Assembly (NCBI GenBank): GCA_019240215.1
Contig: JAFAYQ010000063.1
Location: 172,155 to 236,154, forward strand
DNA length: 64,000 nt
Direction: 5' to 3'
DNA from: Actinomycetota bacterium
GTDB taxonomy: Bacteria; Actinomycetota; Actinomycetes; Streptosporangiales; Streptosporangiaceae
Part shown: one piece after another, positions 50,266 through 58,002 of the stretch
Position numbering within the stretch: the first letter of the stretch is position 1
How the letters are laid out: each line of letters starts with the position of its first letter
Translations under genes and position numbers: made by a program
Notes under the pieces: generated by a model
Told to the model about the DNA's origin: nothing
Databases searched by the model: none
Seen by the model: the letters and a program-made list of their open reading frames with translations, nothing else

Positions 50266-50907
50266 TCAGGCCAGGTGGCTGGTGTCGTTGACGCAGTGGA
50301 CGGCGGCGAACTCGCGGCCGTGCCACTGGATCTTGTTGATGCAGGCGGACCCGAGGTACAGCCGGTAAACGACGCCGAGCGGGACTCCCAGGGCCCGGCA
50401 CAGCAGGATCTTGATCGGGCTGATGTGGGTCACGACCAGCACGGTCTGGCCGTGGTGGTCGCGCAGCAGCCGGTCCCGGGCCCGGTTCACCCGCTGGGCG
50501 ACGTCGGCGAAGCTCTCGCCGCCGGGCGGGGGCTGTTCGGGGTCGTGCCGCCAGCGGGCCACGGCCGCCGGCCAGCGCTGCTGGATCTCGGCCAGGGTGA
50601 AGCCCTCCCAGTCCCCGAAGTCGGTCTCCCGCAGGTCGTCATCGGTGACGGTGGGCAGGCCCAGCTCGGCCGCGGCGATGGCGGCGGTGCCGGCCGCGCG
50701 CTGCAGCGGGGAGCTGACCACGGCGTCGATCGGGTCACCGGCGGCCAGGCGGCAGGCGGCCGCCTTGGCCTGCCGGGTGCCGCTGGCACTGAGCGGCAGG
50801 TCACGCTGCCCGCTGAACCGGTGCTCAGGTGACAGCCGGGTGTCACCGTGCCGGAGGAGAATGGTGGTGGTGGGCTCGGCCGTGGGGTTGTCCCAGCCCA
50901 GGGTCAT
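50266..50907 (-). CDS. Histidine phosphatase (phosphoglycerate mutase-like)
   Basis: A 213-residue phosphatase with ILLRHGDTRLSPEHRFSGQRD, the RHG motif and the GxxD pair. SGTRQAKAAACRLAAG and VVSSPLQRAAGTAAIAA follow, then LRETDFGDWEGFT (acid) and VLVVTHISPIKILLCRALG (second His). This is the CobC/RNase-H-associated phosphatase group. The start lies seven bases after the stop of the phosphotransferase-sulfatase gene, so the two are one operon. It converges with the dehydrogenase/pterin operon. Likely role: dephosphorylating a pathway intermediate. Confidence 0.9.
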   Translation of the reverse strand: MTLGWDNPTAEPTTTILLRHGDTRLSPEHRFSGQRDLPLSASGTRQAKAAACRLAAGDPIDAVVSSPLQRAAGTAAIAAAELGLPTVTDDDLRETDFGDWEGFTLAEIQQRWPAAVARWRHDPEQPPPGGESFADVAQRVNRARDRLLRDHHGQTVLVVTHISPIKILLCRALGVPLGVVYRLYLGSACINKIQWHGREFAAVHCVNDTSHLA

Positions 50908-50914
50908 ATAGCTG

Positions 50915-53317
50915 TCACCGTCCCGAGGTCCCGCTCACCGCGGCCGGGCTTTTGCTGTTGAACGTATTCAGCAGTTTATTGCGGAACGCGTCCATCGGCT
51001 CGAGCGGAGCACCGGGAGTTGGCCGCAGCCCGCTGCGCCAGTGCCAGGACGACATCTGCTGGAGCACCGACGGGGAGCGGGTGATGATCGAGATCGGCAC
51101 GTTGTGGGTGGCGGCCGGGCCGCTGACGGCGGTGTGGGGCTGGTGGTCGCCGAGCAGGATGAGTACCAGGTTCGGGTCGTTCAGTTCGGTCACCCAGGAC
51201 GTGAGGGCGGTCATCGAGTACTGGATCGACTGGCCGTAGAACTGCTTCACGGTGTTGCTGCTCTGCCAGACCTTGGCCGCCGATTCGCTCTGGGCGGGCT
51301 GGGCGTCGAAGATCGAGCCGTCGCCGACCTGGTTCCAGGGCAGCAGGTGCGGCAGCGGCGCCCAGGGGATGTGCGAGGAGGTCAGGTCGATCTCGGCCAT
51401 CACCGGCTGGTGGCCGGGGGTGAGCTCGTTCCGCTGGAACGCGGCCAGCGTGTACTGGTCGGGCATCTGCGAGTAGCTGAACTTCGGGCCCTGGTAGCCG
51501 ACGTTGGTCTGGTTGTAGAGCTGGTCGAAGTGGTAGAAGGTGGTGCCCGGTCCCCAGTTCGGGCCGTCCGACGGGTCGTCGGCGGCGGTGTGCCAGCCGG
51601 CCTTCCTGAAGGCGTCGCTGAGCGTGAACCGCTGGCTGGCGACGAGCTCGCCGTAGCGCTGGTTGCTGTTGACCCACAGCCCGGACTCCAGGGTGGAATG
51701 GGCCAGCCAGCTGATGCCGCCGAACGTCGGCGAGGTGAGCCAGGCGCTCCGGGTGGACCAGCCGGCCCGGGTCAGGTTGCCGTTCTGCTGGCGCAGGACG
51801 GCGTCGACGCCGGGCGAGAAGCTCGAACCCTGGACCGCGACCTGACCGTAGCTTTCGACGAAGACGATGATGACGTCCTTGCCGCGCAGCCCGGTCAGCA
51901 GGTTGGCGGCGGGGACAGCGGCCTCGGGGTCGGGGCTGCCGGTGGCCTGGGTGAAGCGACGCGGGTCGCTGAGCGCTGAGCCGAAGGCGTGCACCTGCGA
52001 GACGGCCAGCCCGGTCGCGCTGGTCGAGGCGATCGGTGTCCCCCCGGTGAACTGCAGCGCCAGCACCGCGCTCACCCCCCAGACGGCGGTGAGCGCGGCC
52101 AGGCCGCGGACGGCGCCGCGCCGGTGCCGGGCCACCACCGCGGTGACGTGGATCGTGGCCGCGGTGAGCGCGGCGATCAGCAGGGCGATGCCGGCCCAGA
52201 TCGCCACCAGCACGACGTTGGTCAGCGAGGTGCCGATGGCGTCGCGGACCACGCCCGCGGCCGGCCTGATGCTGCCCCAGTCGCTCAGCGGGTTGAACGC
52301 CCGGTCGACCTCCTCGTACAGCGCCATGTTGAGGATCTTGTCGAGCGTCAGCGCGCTGAGAGCGATCCCGGCCACCGCGGCCATGATCCGCCGGGGCCAG
52401 GGTGGCAGCACCAGCCCGGCCGCCAGCAGCACCAGCACTTCGACGGGGATCCGGACGAAGGCGATGAGGCTGAAATCCCAGGTCCGGTCGGGCGCCACCA
52501 GATCGAACCAGACGGCGGCCAGCGCGACCCCGGCCACGGCGATGTGCACGACCTGGCGGGTGCGCGGGCGGGCGCCGGTCCGGTACAGCCAGACCACGTC
52601 GTGGCCGAACGACTCGGCCAGCAGCAACAGCGCGACCACCACCGTGATCATCCCGGCCAGGCGGCTGGTCACGCCGGAGACGGCGACGGTGAGCGCGATG
52701 CCCTGGACGGCGGCCACCACCTTGCGCCAGAACCGGGCCGGCAGCGGCGCCCGCAGCCAGGGCATCAGCCCGCCCGCCAGCAGGAACACGTAGCGGGCGG
52801 CCCCGACGGCCAGCACCCAGCCGCCGTAGTCGCGGGCCACCGCCACGCTGAGCAGCAGGATGAGGAAGGCGTCGGCCTCGCCGTCGATGCGGGCGCCGAG
52901 CGCGGTGGCGGTGCCGGTCCGCCGGGCCACCTGCCCGTCCACCGCGTCGAGGGTGAGCGCGAGGCTGGCCAGGGTGACCAGCGCGATAACCGCCAGCGGG
53001 CGGCCGAACGAGTCGGCCACCAGGGCCGCGATCCCGGCGATCAGCACCACCCGGGTCAGGGTGGCCCAGTCGGCCGGCTGCAGGGCCGGCCGGTCGCTGC
53101 GCAGGCGGGCGGTGACCAGCAGGGCCGGCCCGGCCGCGCCGGCGACCAGGCCGGTGATCCAACCGGCCAGGCCGAGGCCGGCCGTGGCCGCCAGCACACC
53201 GAGCAGGGCGGCGGTGGCGAGCATCCCCAGCAGCGCCGCGCGCCGGATCCGGGGCCCGGCGACGGTGTCCGCGGGTCCGTGGGCGGGGCGGACCTCGGGC
53301 AGCTTGATGGTGGGCAC
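50915..53317 (-). CDS. CDP-alcohol phosphotransferase fused to sulfatase/LtaS-like domain
   Basis: An 800-residue two-enzyme membrane protein. The first part (~30-230) carries the CDP-alcohol phosphotransferase motif in LDAVDGQVARRTGTATALG and ARIDGEAD (DGxxAR...GxxxDxxxD). About seven further helices follow to ~residue 450. The C-terminal ~340 residues are an alkaline-phosphatase-superfamily domain: KDVIIVFVESYGQ (metal-ligand Glu), LTSPTFGGISW (candidate Thr nucleophile) and LVLILLGDHQPHT (Asp-His metal site), the pattern of LtaS and related phosphoglycerol transferases. GTG at 53317 has GGAGG four bases upstream. It could build a phospho-alcohol lipid inside and transfer or hydrolyse a phospho-group outside. 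Confidence 0.85.
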   Translation of the reverse strand: MPTIKLPEVRPAHGPADTVAGPRIRRAALLGMLATAALLGVLAATAGLGLAGWITGLVAGAAGPALLVTARLRSDRPALQPADWATLTRVVLIAGIAALVADSFGRPLAVIALVTLASLALTLDAVDGQVARRTGTATALGARIDGEADAFLILLLSVAVARDYGGWVLAVGAARYVFLLAGGLMPWLRAPLPARFWRKVVAAVQGIALTVAVSGVTSRLAGMITVVVALLLLAESFGHDVVWLYRTGARPRTRQVVHIAVAGVALAAVWFDLVAPDRTWDFSLIAFVRIPVEVLVLLAAGLVLPPWPRRIMAAVAGIALSALTLDKILNMALYEEVDRAFNPLSDWGSIRPAAGVVRDAIGTSLTNVVLVAIWAGIALLIAALTAATIHVTAVVARHRRGAVRGLAALTAVWGVSAVLALQFTGGTPIASTSATGLAVSQVHAFGSALSDPRRFTQATGSPDPEAAVPAANLLTGLRGKDVIIVFVESYGQVAVQGSSFSPGVDAVLRQQNGNLTRAGWSTRSAWLTSPTFGGISWLAHSTLESGLWVNSNQRYGELVASQRFTLSDAFRKAGWHTAADDPSDGPNWGPGTTFYHFDQLYNQTNVGYQGPKFSYSQMPDQYTLAAFQRNELTPGHQPVMAEIDLTSSHIPWAPLPHLLPWNQVGDGSIFDAQPAQSESAAKVWQSSNTVKQFYGQSIQYSMTALTSWVTELNDPNLVLILLGDHQPHTAVSGPAATHNVPISIITRSPSVLQQMSSWHWRSGLRPTPGAPLEPMDAFRNKLLNTFNSKSPAAVSGTSGR

Positions 53318-53474
53318 TGAGCCTCCGGTTTCGTGACGATCGGCGGTCATCCCGGGCCGGGACGACCGGCCCCGCCGCCGGCATCCCTCGTTGCTATTAC
53401 GGACAAGCGGCCCCGTTGGCTTGCCCGGCGGCCGTACAGTCGATCTGTTTGCCCACTTGGCCCGTATAACTGCT

Positions 53475-54542
53475 GTGACGTCTGTGTACTCAAGTCCAGC
53501 CGGTATCGCTCCGGCCGTCCGCCGGTTCGGCCCGTCGCTGCTGCGGCTGGCCGCGGGCGTCACCGTGCTGTGGTTCCTCGGCCGCCGGCTGGGGGCGGCG
53601 CCGTTCGCGGACGGGCTGCGGGCGATCACCTGGCCGGGAGTCGCGGTCGCCGTCACCCTCACCGCCCTCACCACGCTGTGCTCGGCCTGGCGCTGGCGGG
53701 TGGTGGCCCGCGCGCTCGGCACCGACATCGGCCTGGCCGGGGCGACCGGCGCCTACTACCGTTCGCTGTTCCTCAACTCGGTGCTCCCGTGCGGGATCGT
53801 CGGCGACGTGCACCGGGCGGTCACCCAGGGCCGGCGGGCGGGCGACGTCGGCCAGGGGCTGCGCGCGGTCGGCTGGGAACGGCTGTGCGGCCAGGTCGTC
53901 CAGGCGGTGGTGACCGCCGTGGTGCTGCTGACGGTGCCGTCGCCGGTCCGGCCCGCGCTGCCCTACGTGCTGGCGGGCCTGGCCGGCCTGGCCGCCTGGG
54001 CCGCGCTGGTGGTGGCCATCGCCGCTCGCCGGGGCCGGTCGCGGCCGGCCCGGGCCGTCCGGACGGTGGCCGCTGACCTGCGCCGGGGCCTGCTCGCGGG
54101 GGGTGTGTGGCCGCGGCTCACGCTGGCCTCGGGGCTGGTCATCGCCGGGCACACGGCCACGTTCGTCGTCGCCGCCCGGATCGCCGGCTGCACCGCCCCC
54201 CTGGGTGAACTGGTCGCGCTGCTGATGGTCATCCAGCTCGCGGCCGCGATCCCGCTGAACGTCGGCGGCTGGGGGCCGCGGGAGGGCGCGGCCGCCTGGG
54301 CGTTCGCCGCGGCCGGGCTCGGGGCGGCCCACGGGGTCGAGGTCTCCACCCTCTACGCGGTGCTGATGCTGATCGCGGTCATCCCCGGCGCGGGCCTGCT
54401 GCTGACCGACGCCGCCCGCCGCCGTCGCGGCCGGGAGCAGCTGCGCGAGCCGGATGGCGGACCGCCAGCCGGGCCGTCAGCCGGGCGCCCGGCCCGCGAA
54501 ATCGAGCTGGTGGGCTACGTAGACCAGCTCGCCCGCCGCTAG
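53475..54542 (+). CDS. UPF0104/LPG-synthase-TM-like membrane protein
   Basis: A 355-residue protein with about eight helices of the lysylphosphatidylglycerol-synthase transmembrane/flippase family. Conserved pieces are LTTLCSAWRWRVVARALG, AYYRSLFLNSVLPCGIVGDV, WERLCGQVVQAVV and IPLNVGGWGPREGAAAWAF. The NxxLPGGxxGD motif is present as NSVLPCGIVGD. It is the stand-alone form without the synthase domain, which is often linked to lipid or glycolipid flipping. The start (GTG 53475 or 53484) is uncertain; TATAAC lies just upstream. It overlaps the convergent methyltransferase gene by 66 bp. Confidence 0.83.
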   Translation: MTSVYSSPAGIAPAVRRFGPSLLRLAAGVTVLWFLGRRLGAAPFADGLRAITWPGVAVAVTLTALTTLCSAWRWRVVARALGTDIGLAGATGAYYRSLFLNSVLPCGIVGDVHRAVTQGRRAGDVGQGLRAVGWERLCGQVVQAVVTAVVLLTVPSPVRPALPYVLAGLAGLAAWAALVVAIAARRGRSRPARAVRTVAADLRRGLLAGGVWPRLTLASGLVIAGHTATFVVAARIAGCTAPLGELVALLMVIQLAAAIPLNVGGWGPREGAAAWAFAAAGLGAAHGVEVSTLYAVLMLIAVIPGAGLLLTDAARRRRGREQLREPDGGPPAGPSAGRPAREIELVGYVDQLARR

Positions 54543-55388
54543 CTGCCGCTCGCGCGTGGCCAGCCAGCCGTCCAGGTCGGCCGGGTCGACCCGGTCCGGG
54601 CGGTCGGGGTGGCTTCGCAGCGCGTCCCGGATCGTGTTCAGGATGCTGCTCAGAAAGATGGCCTCGTCGCCCGGGTAGTTCCCGTCCGGGCCCGCGCTCA
54701 CGACCCAGTCCGACGAGCCGGCCGCCAGCGCCGGTGCCCCGGCCGCCCGCAGCTGGTGGAAAAGGTGGCGGCCGGTCCGGCTTTCCCCGGCCGGGCGGCC
54801 GTAACGGACGCGTTCGTCCATGTCCCGGTGGTAGGCCCGCATGACCTGGTCGTCGTGGGGATCGTCGGGCACGAAGACGCTCTCGCCGTCGTAGTTGATC
54901 GTGAACCAGTAGACGCCGCCCGGCCCCAGCCGCCGCAGCAGCCCGGGCAGGACGGCCGGCACGTCGACCAGGTCGAGCACCGCGTTGGCGATCAGGAGGT
55001 CGGCCCGGGCCCCGGGCCCCGCCCCGTCCTCGGTCTCCAGGTAACGGCCCAGCTCGGCTTGCAGCAGGCGTACCCGCAGGTCACCGATCTGCAGCCCGTC
55101 CGGCCGGAGCTCGCTGGGCAGGCCCCGGGTGGCCGCCCAGGCGTGCAGCCAGCGGCGCGAATCGTCCAGCAGCGCCCGGTCGGTATCGAGCAGGGTGTAC
55201 TCGCCGGCGGCGAGCACGCCCCAGTCCAGCAGCCGGGCCACCATCGTCCCCAGCCCGGCGCCGATCTCCAGCACCCGCGGCGCCCCGGCGGGCAGCAGCC
55301 GCCGCAGCTCGGCCAGCACCGGCCGGTTGAGCGCCCGGTCGTCCACGGTCGTCTTGGCGGCCAGGTAGCGGGCATAGTTGGAGGTCAT
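54477..55388 (-). CDS. SAM-dependent methyltransferase
   Basis: A 303-residue class I methyltransferase. Motif I is VLEIGAGLGTMVARLLDWG, the acidic loop is LLDTDRALLDDSRRW, and motif IV is ADLLIANAVLDLVDVPAVL; post-I GPGGVYWFTINYDGES follows. N-terminal ARYLAAKTTVDDRALNRPV is a family-specific cap. GGAAG five bases upstream fixes the ATG. It is divergent from the glycosyltransferase (41 bp apart), so both share a control region. In context it probably methylates an O or N group of the pathway product. Confidence 0.88.
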   Translation of the reverse strand: MTSNYARYLAAKTTVDDRALNRPVLAELRRLLPAGAPRVLEIGAGLGTMVARLLDWGVLAAGEYTLLDTDRALLDDSRRWLHAWAATRGLPSELRPDGLQIGDLRVRLLQAELGRYLETEDGAGPGARADLLIANAVLDLVDVPAVLPGLLRRLGPGGVYWFTINYDGESVFVPDDPHDDQVMRAYHRDMDERVRYGRPAGESRTGRHLFHQLRAAGAPALAAGSSDWVVSAGPDGNYPGDEAIFLSSILNTIRDALRSHPDRPDRVDPADLDGWLATRERQLAAGELVYVAHQLDFAGRAPG

Positions 55389-55429
55389 CGACGCTTCCGT
55401 TCGTTGATCGTCGTGGAGGGCGGGAGAAC

Positions 55430-56464
55430 GTGCGGGTCCATGTCATCGTCCCGGATGGGTTCGACGACCCGGGCCAGCCCACCGGCGGCAACGTCTACGA
55501 CCGGCGGGTCTGCGCCGGATTGGCCGCGGCCGGCTGGGAGGTGCGGGTCGCGACCGTCGCCGTCGGCGCCCGCGACGGCCTGGCCCGGGTGGTCGCCGCC
55601 GTGCCCGACGGGGACAGCGTGCTGATCGACGGGCTCATCGCCTCGCCCGCCGCCGCCCAGCTGCGGCCGCAGGCCGGGCGGCTACGGATGACGGTGCTGC
55701 TGCACATGCCGGTGGCCGCTGACGGCCTCCGCGACGACGCCGAGGCCGAGCGGTCGGAGCGGTCCGTGCTCCACGCGGCCACCGGCGTGGTCGTCACCAG
55801 CGACTGGACCCGGCGCCAGATCCTGGCCCGCTACGCGGTCCCGGCCGCCCGGGTGCACGTGGCTCGCCCGGGTGCCGACCGGATCACCACCCAGGCCCGG
55901 CCCGTCCGCGGCCGCCTGCTCTGCGTCGGCGTCCTCAGCCGTCACAAGGGACAAGACCTGCTGGTCGAGGCGCTGGCGGCCCTGGCCGACCGGGATTGGT
56001 ACTGCCTGCTGGCCGGGTCGCTGGACCGCGACCCGGACTTCGTCGCCGTTGTGCGGGCCCGTATCGCGCAGCTCGGCTACCAGCACCGAGTCCAGCTCAG
56101 CGGCATCCTGACCGGCCCGCCCCTCAGCCAGGCGTACACCACCGCCGACCTGCTCGTGGCCCCGTCGCGGGCCGAGACCTACGGCATGGCCGTCACCGAA
56201 GCGCTCGCCCACGGTGTGCCGGTCATCGCCACCACGGTCGGCGGCCTGCCCGAAGCGTTCGGCGCCCCGGCCGACGGCACCGGCCCCGGCCCCGGCCAGC
56301 TGGTCCCACCCGAGGACCCGGTCGCCCTGGCCGCCGCGCTCGGGGACTGGCTGGACGACGAGAGCTACCGGCACCGGCTGCGGGCTGCCGTCCGGCAACG
56401 GCAGCTGACCCTGCCCGGCTGGGAACAGACCACTCAGCAGATAGCCGCCGCCCTGACCGCCTGA
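55430..56464 (+). CDS. GT4-family glycosyltransferase
   Basis: A 344-residue GT-B enzyme. The N-terminal acceptor domain has VHVIVPDGFDDPGQPTGGNV, with the glycine-rich nucleotide-site loop, and VVVTSDWTRRQILARYAV. The C-terminal donor domain has LLCVGVLSRHKGQDLLVEAL (basic K-x4-E-type region) and APSRAETYGMAVTEALAHG with the E-x7-E motif, then PVIATTVGGLPEAFG. The GTG start has GGAG/GGGAG upstream. It lies divergent to the methyltransferase. It likely transfers a hexose from a nucleotide sugar to the cluster's product. Confidence 0.9.
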   Translation: MRVHVIVPDGFDDPGQPTGGNVYDRRVCAGLAAAGWEVRVATVAVGARDGLARVVAAVPDGDSVLIDGLIASPAAAQLRPQAGRLRMTVLLHMPVAADGLRDDAEAERSERSVLHAATGVVVTSDWTRRQILARYAVPAARVHVARPGADRITTQARPVRGRLLCVGVLSRHKGQDLLVEALAALADRDWYCLLAGSLDRDPDFVAVVRARIAQLGYQHRVQLSGILTGPPLSQAYTTADLLVAPSRAETYGMAVTEALAHGVPVIATTVGGLPEAFGAPADGTGPGPGQLVPPEDPVALAAALGDWLDDESYRHRLRAAVRQRQLTLPGWEQTTQQIAAALTA

Positions 56465-56573
56465 GCCGTCCCGCCGCGCCTAGTTCGGCCGGGTGATCAG
56501 CACCGCCCTGGCGATTGGCCGGCCAGTTTCGGGTAGCGGCAAAGATCACCACTAGCAGAGGACCAGGCAAGGT

Positions 56574-57449
56574 GTGATGGCCGATTCAGAACGCCGCATG
56601 ACGACAGCGCCCGGCGAACGCGGCGAGCCCGCGGTCGAGGAGGCGTTTGACCGGCTCGTCTCCGAGGGCAGTGACCGGCTCGCCCGGCCGTTGCTGGCCC
56701 TCGTGACCACCGGGTTCATCGGGGGCGTGGACATCGGGGTCGGCGTCCTGGCTTACCTGGTGGTTGACGCTAAGACCGGGCAGCCACTGCTGGGCGCGGT
56801 AGCGTTCACGATCGGGTTCATCGCGCTGCTGCTGGCCCGCAGCGAGCTGTTCACCGAGAACTTTCTGGTCCCGGTCACGGCCCGGGCCGCGGGGCGTGGT
56901 TCCTGGTTTCGGCTCGCGCGCCTGTGGCTGGTCACGCTGGCGGCCAATCTCGCCGGCGGCTTGCTGATGGCGGGGATGATCGTGGTGGCGCTGCCGGAGG
57001 TACGGCCGGCCGCGGCCAGCCTGGGCCGTCACTATGCCACGCTGGGGATCTCCTGGCGCTCACTGCTGCTGGCCGTACTGGCTGGTGTGGTGATCACCTT
57101 GCTGACGCGCATGCAGCACGCCGGCGATGACTTCGGCCCGAAGATCGTGGCGGCCGTCGCCATGGCCTTCGTGCTGGTCGCGGCCCAGCTGTTCCATTCG
57201 GTGCTGGACTCGATCTTCATGTTCACGGGGCTGCTCAGCGGTCGTGCCACCTATACCTGGGCCGACTGGGCCGGGGCCCTCGGCTGGTCCGCCCTGGGCA
57301 ACATGATCGGCGGCGTCGGCCTGGTCACCTCCATCCGGCTGCTCCGGGTGCCGCACCGGGTCAAAGAAGAGCGCATCAGCGAGTTATCCGGCCTACTTCC
57401 AGATCTCCCCGCGTTGGACCTCGGTGGCCGTCATCATGTCCCCTCCTGA
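56574..57449 (+). CDS. Formate/nitrite transporter (FNT) family channel
   Basis: A 291-residue six-helix protein of the FNT family. GFIGGVDIGVGVLAYLVV is the first helix with the Gly-rich constriction, LLARSELFTENFLVPVTA the conserved slit region, WLVTLAANLAGGLLMAG the third helix, and LGNMIGGVGLVTSIRLL the last. FNT proteins conduct formate, nitrite or hydrosulfide. No pyruvate formate-lyase or nitrite reductase is near. Start GTG 56574 or ATG 56577 cannot be settled; AAGG lies close by. A cytoplasmic acidic N terminus of ~35 residues precedes the first helix. Confidence 0.88.
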   Translation: MMADSERRMTTAPGERGEPAVEEAFDRLVSEGSDRLARPLLALVTTGFIGGVDIGVGVLAYLVVDAKTGQPLLGAVAFTIGFIALLLARSELFTENFLVPVTARAAGRGSWFRLARLWLVTLAANLAGGLLMAGMIVVALPEVRPAAASLGRHYATLGISWRSLLLAVLAGVVITLLTRMQHAGDDFGPKIVAAVAMAFVLVAAQLFHSVLDSIFMFTGLLSGRATYTWADWAGALGWSALGNMIGGVGLVTSIRLLRVPHRVKEERISELSGLLPDLPALDLGGRHHVPS

Positions 57450-57465
57450 TTCCGGGCGGCGGGGA

Positions 57466-57912
57466 CTACGACGGCCAGTCCCAGCCCAGCTGGGCGAACA
57501 AGCCCAGCCGGTCGCTGACGGCGCGGATCTCGCTGATCTGGCCACGGTCGAGGGTGAAGATCCAGATCTGCTCGACTTCGAAGCGCCGGCCGGTCGGCTG
57601 CGGCATCCGCGGGTGGGACCCGGTGTGCGTCCCGCTGACCACCAGCCGGACGGCCACCCGGTCGTCTTCGGCGATCAGCTCCTGCGGCGCCACCGCCAGG
57701 TCGGGAAACGCCGTGAGCTGCCGGGCGAAGCCGTCGAAGGCCGCGCCCGGTTCGTCGGCCTCGCCATGGATGATCTTGTTGTGGTCGATCACGCCGGCCG
57801 CGAGGTACTCGGGCAGGGCGCTGCGTTCATGCGCGTTCATGGCCGCGATCAGGCCGCGGACGGTCTGCTTGTTGGCCTCGGTGCCGGTCACGCTGGACTC
57901 GGTAGCGGTCAC
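57466..57912 (-). CDS. SnoaL-like ester cyclase family protein
   Basis: A 148-residue NTF2-fold protein of the SnoaL type: NKQTVRGLIAAMNAHERSAL, YLAAGVIDHNKIIHG, LTAFPDLAVAPQELIAEDDR, VAVRLVVSGTHTG and GRRFEVEQIWIFTLDRGQIS. The conserved acids and the H-x-G strand pattern fit polyketide cyclase-like/ester cyclases. GAGGAGG five bases upstream fixes the GTG. It is divergent from a TetR gene across paired operators and is surely its target. The substrate is unknown. Confidence 0.87.
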   Translation of the reverse strand: MTATESSVTGTEANKQTVRGLIAAMNAHERSALPEYLAAGVIDHNKIIHGEADEPGAAFDGFARQLTAFPDLAVAPQELIAEDDRVAVRLVVSGTHTGSHPRMPQPTGRRFEVEQIWIFTLDRGQISEIRAVSDRLGLFAQLGWDWPS

Positions 57913-57933
57913 AATGTCCTCCTCAGTGCTTAT

Positions 57934-57969
57934 TCTTACGACGTAAGACGTTAGGCTTACGTCGTAAGA
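57934..57969. promoter_or_regulatory. Paired 13-bp TetR operators
   Basis: CTTACGACGTAAG (57935-57947) and CTTACGTCGTAAG (57956-57968) are each perfect dyads around one base. Together they also form a 14-bp inverted repeat with an 8-bp spacer. They lie between the divergent SnoaL-like and TetR genes. Confidence 0.8.
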
Positions 57970-58002
57970 TTCGGCAAACGATTATTGATAAAGGGGATGT
58001 CA

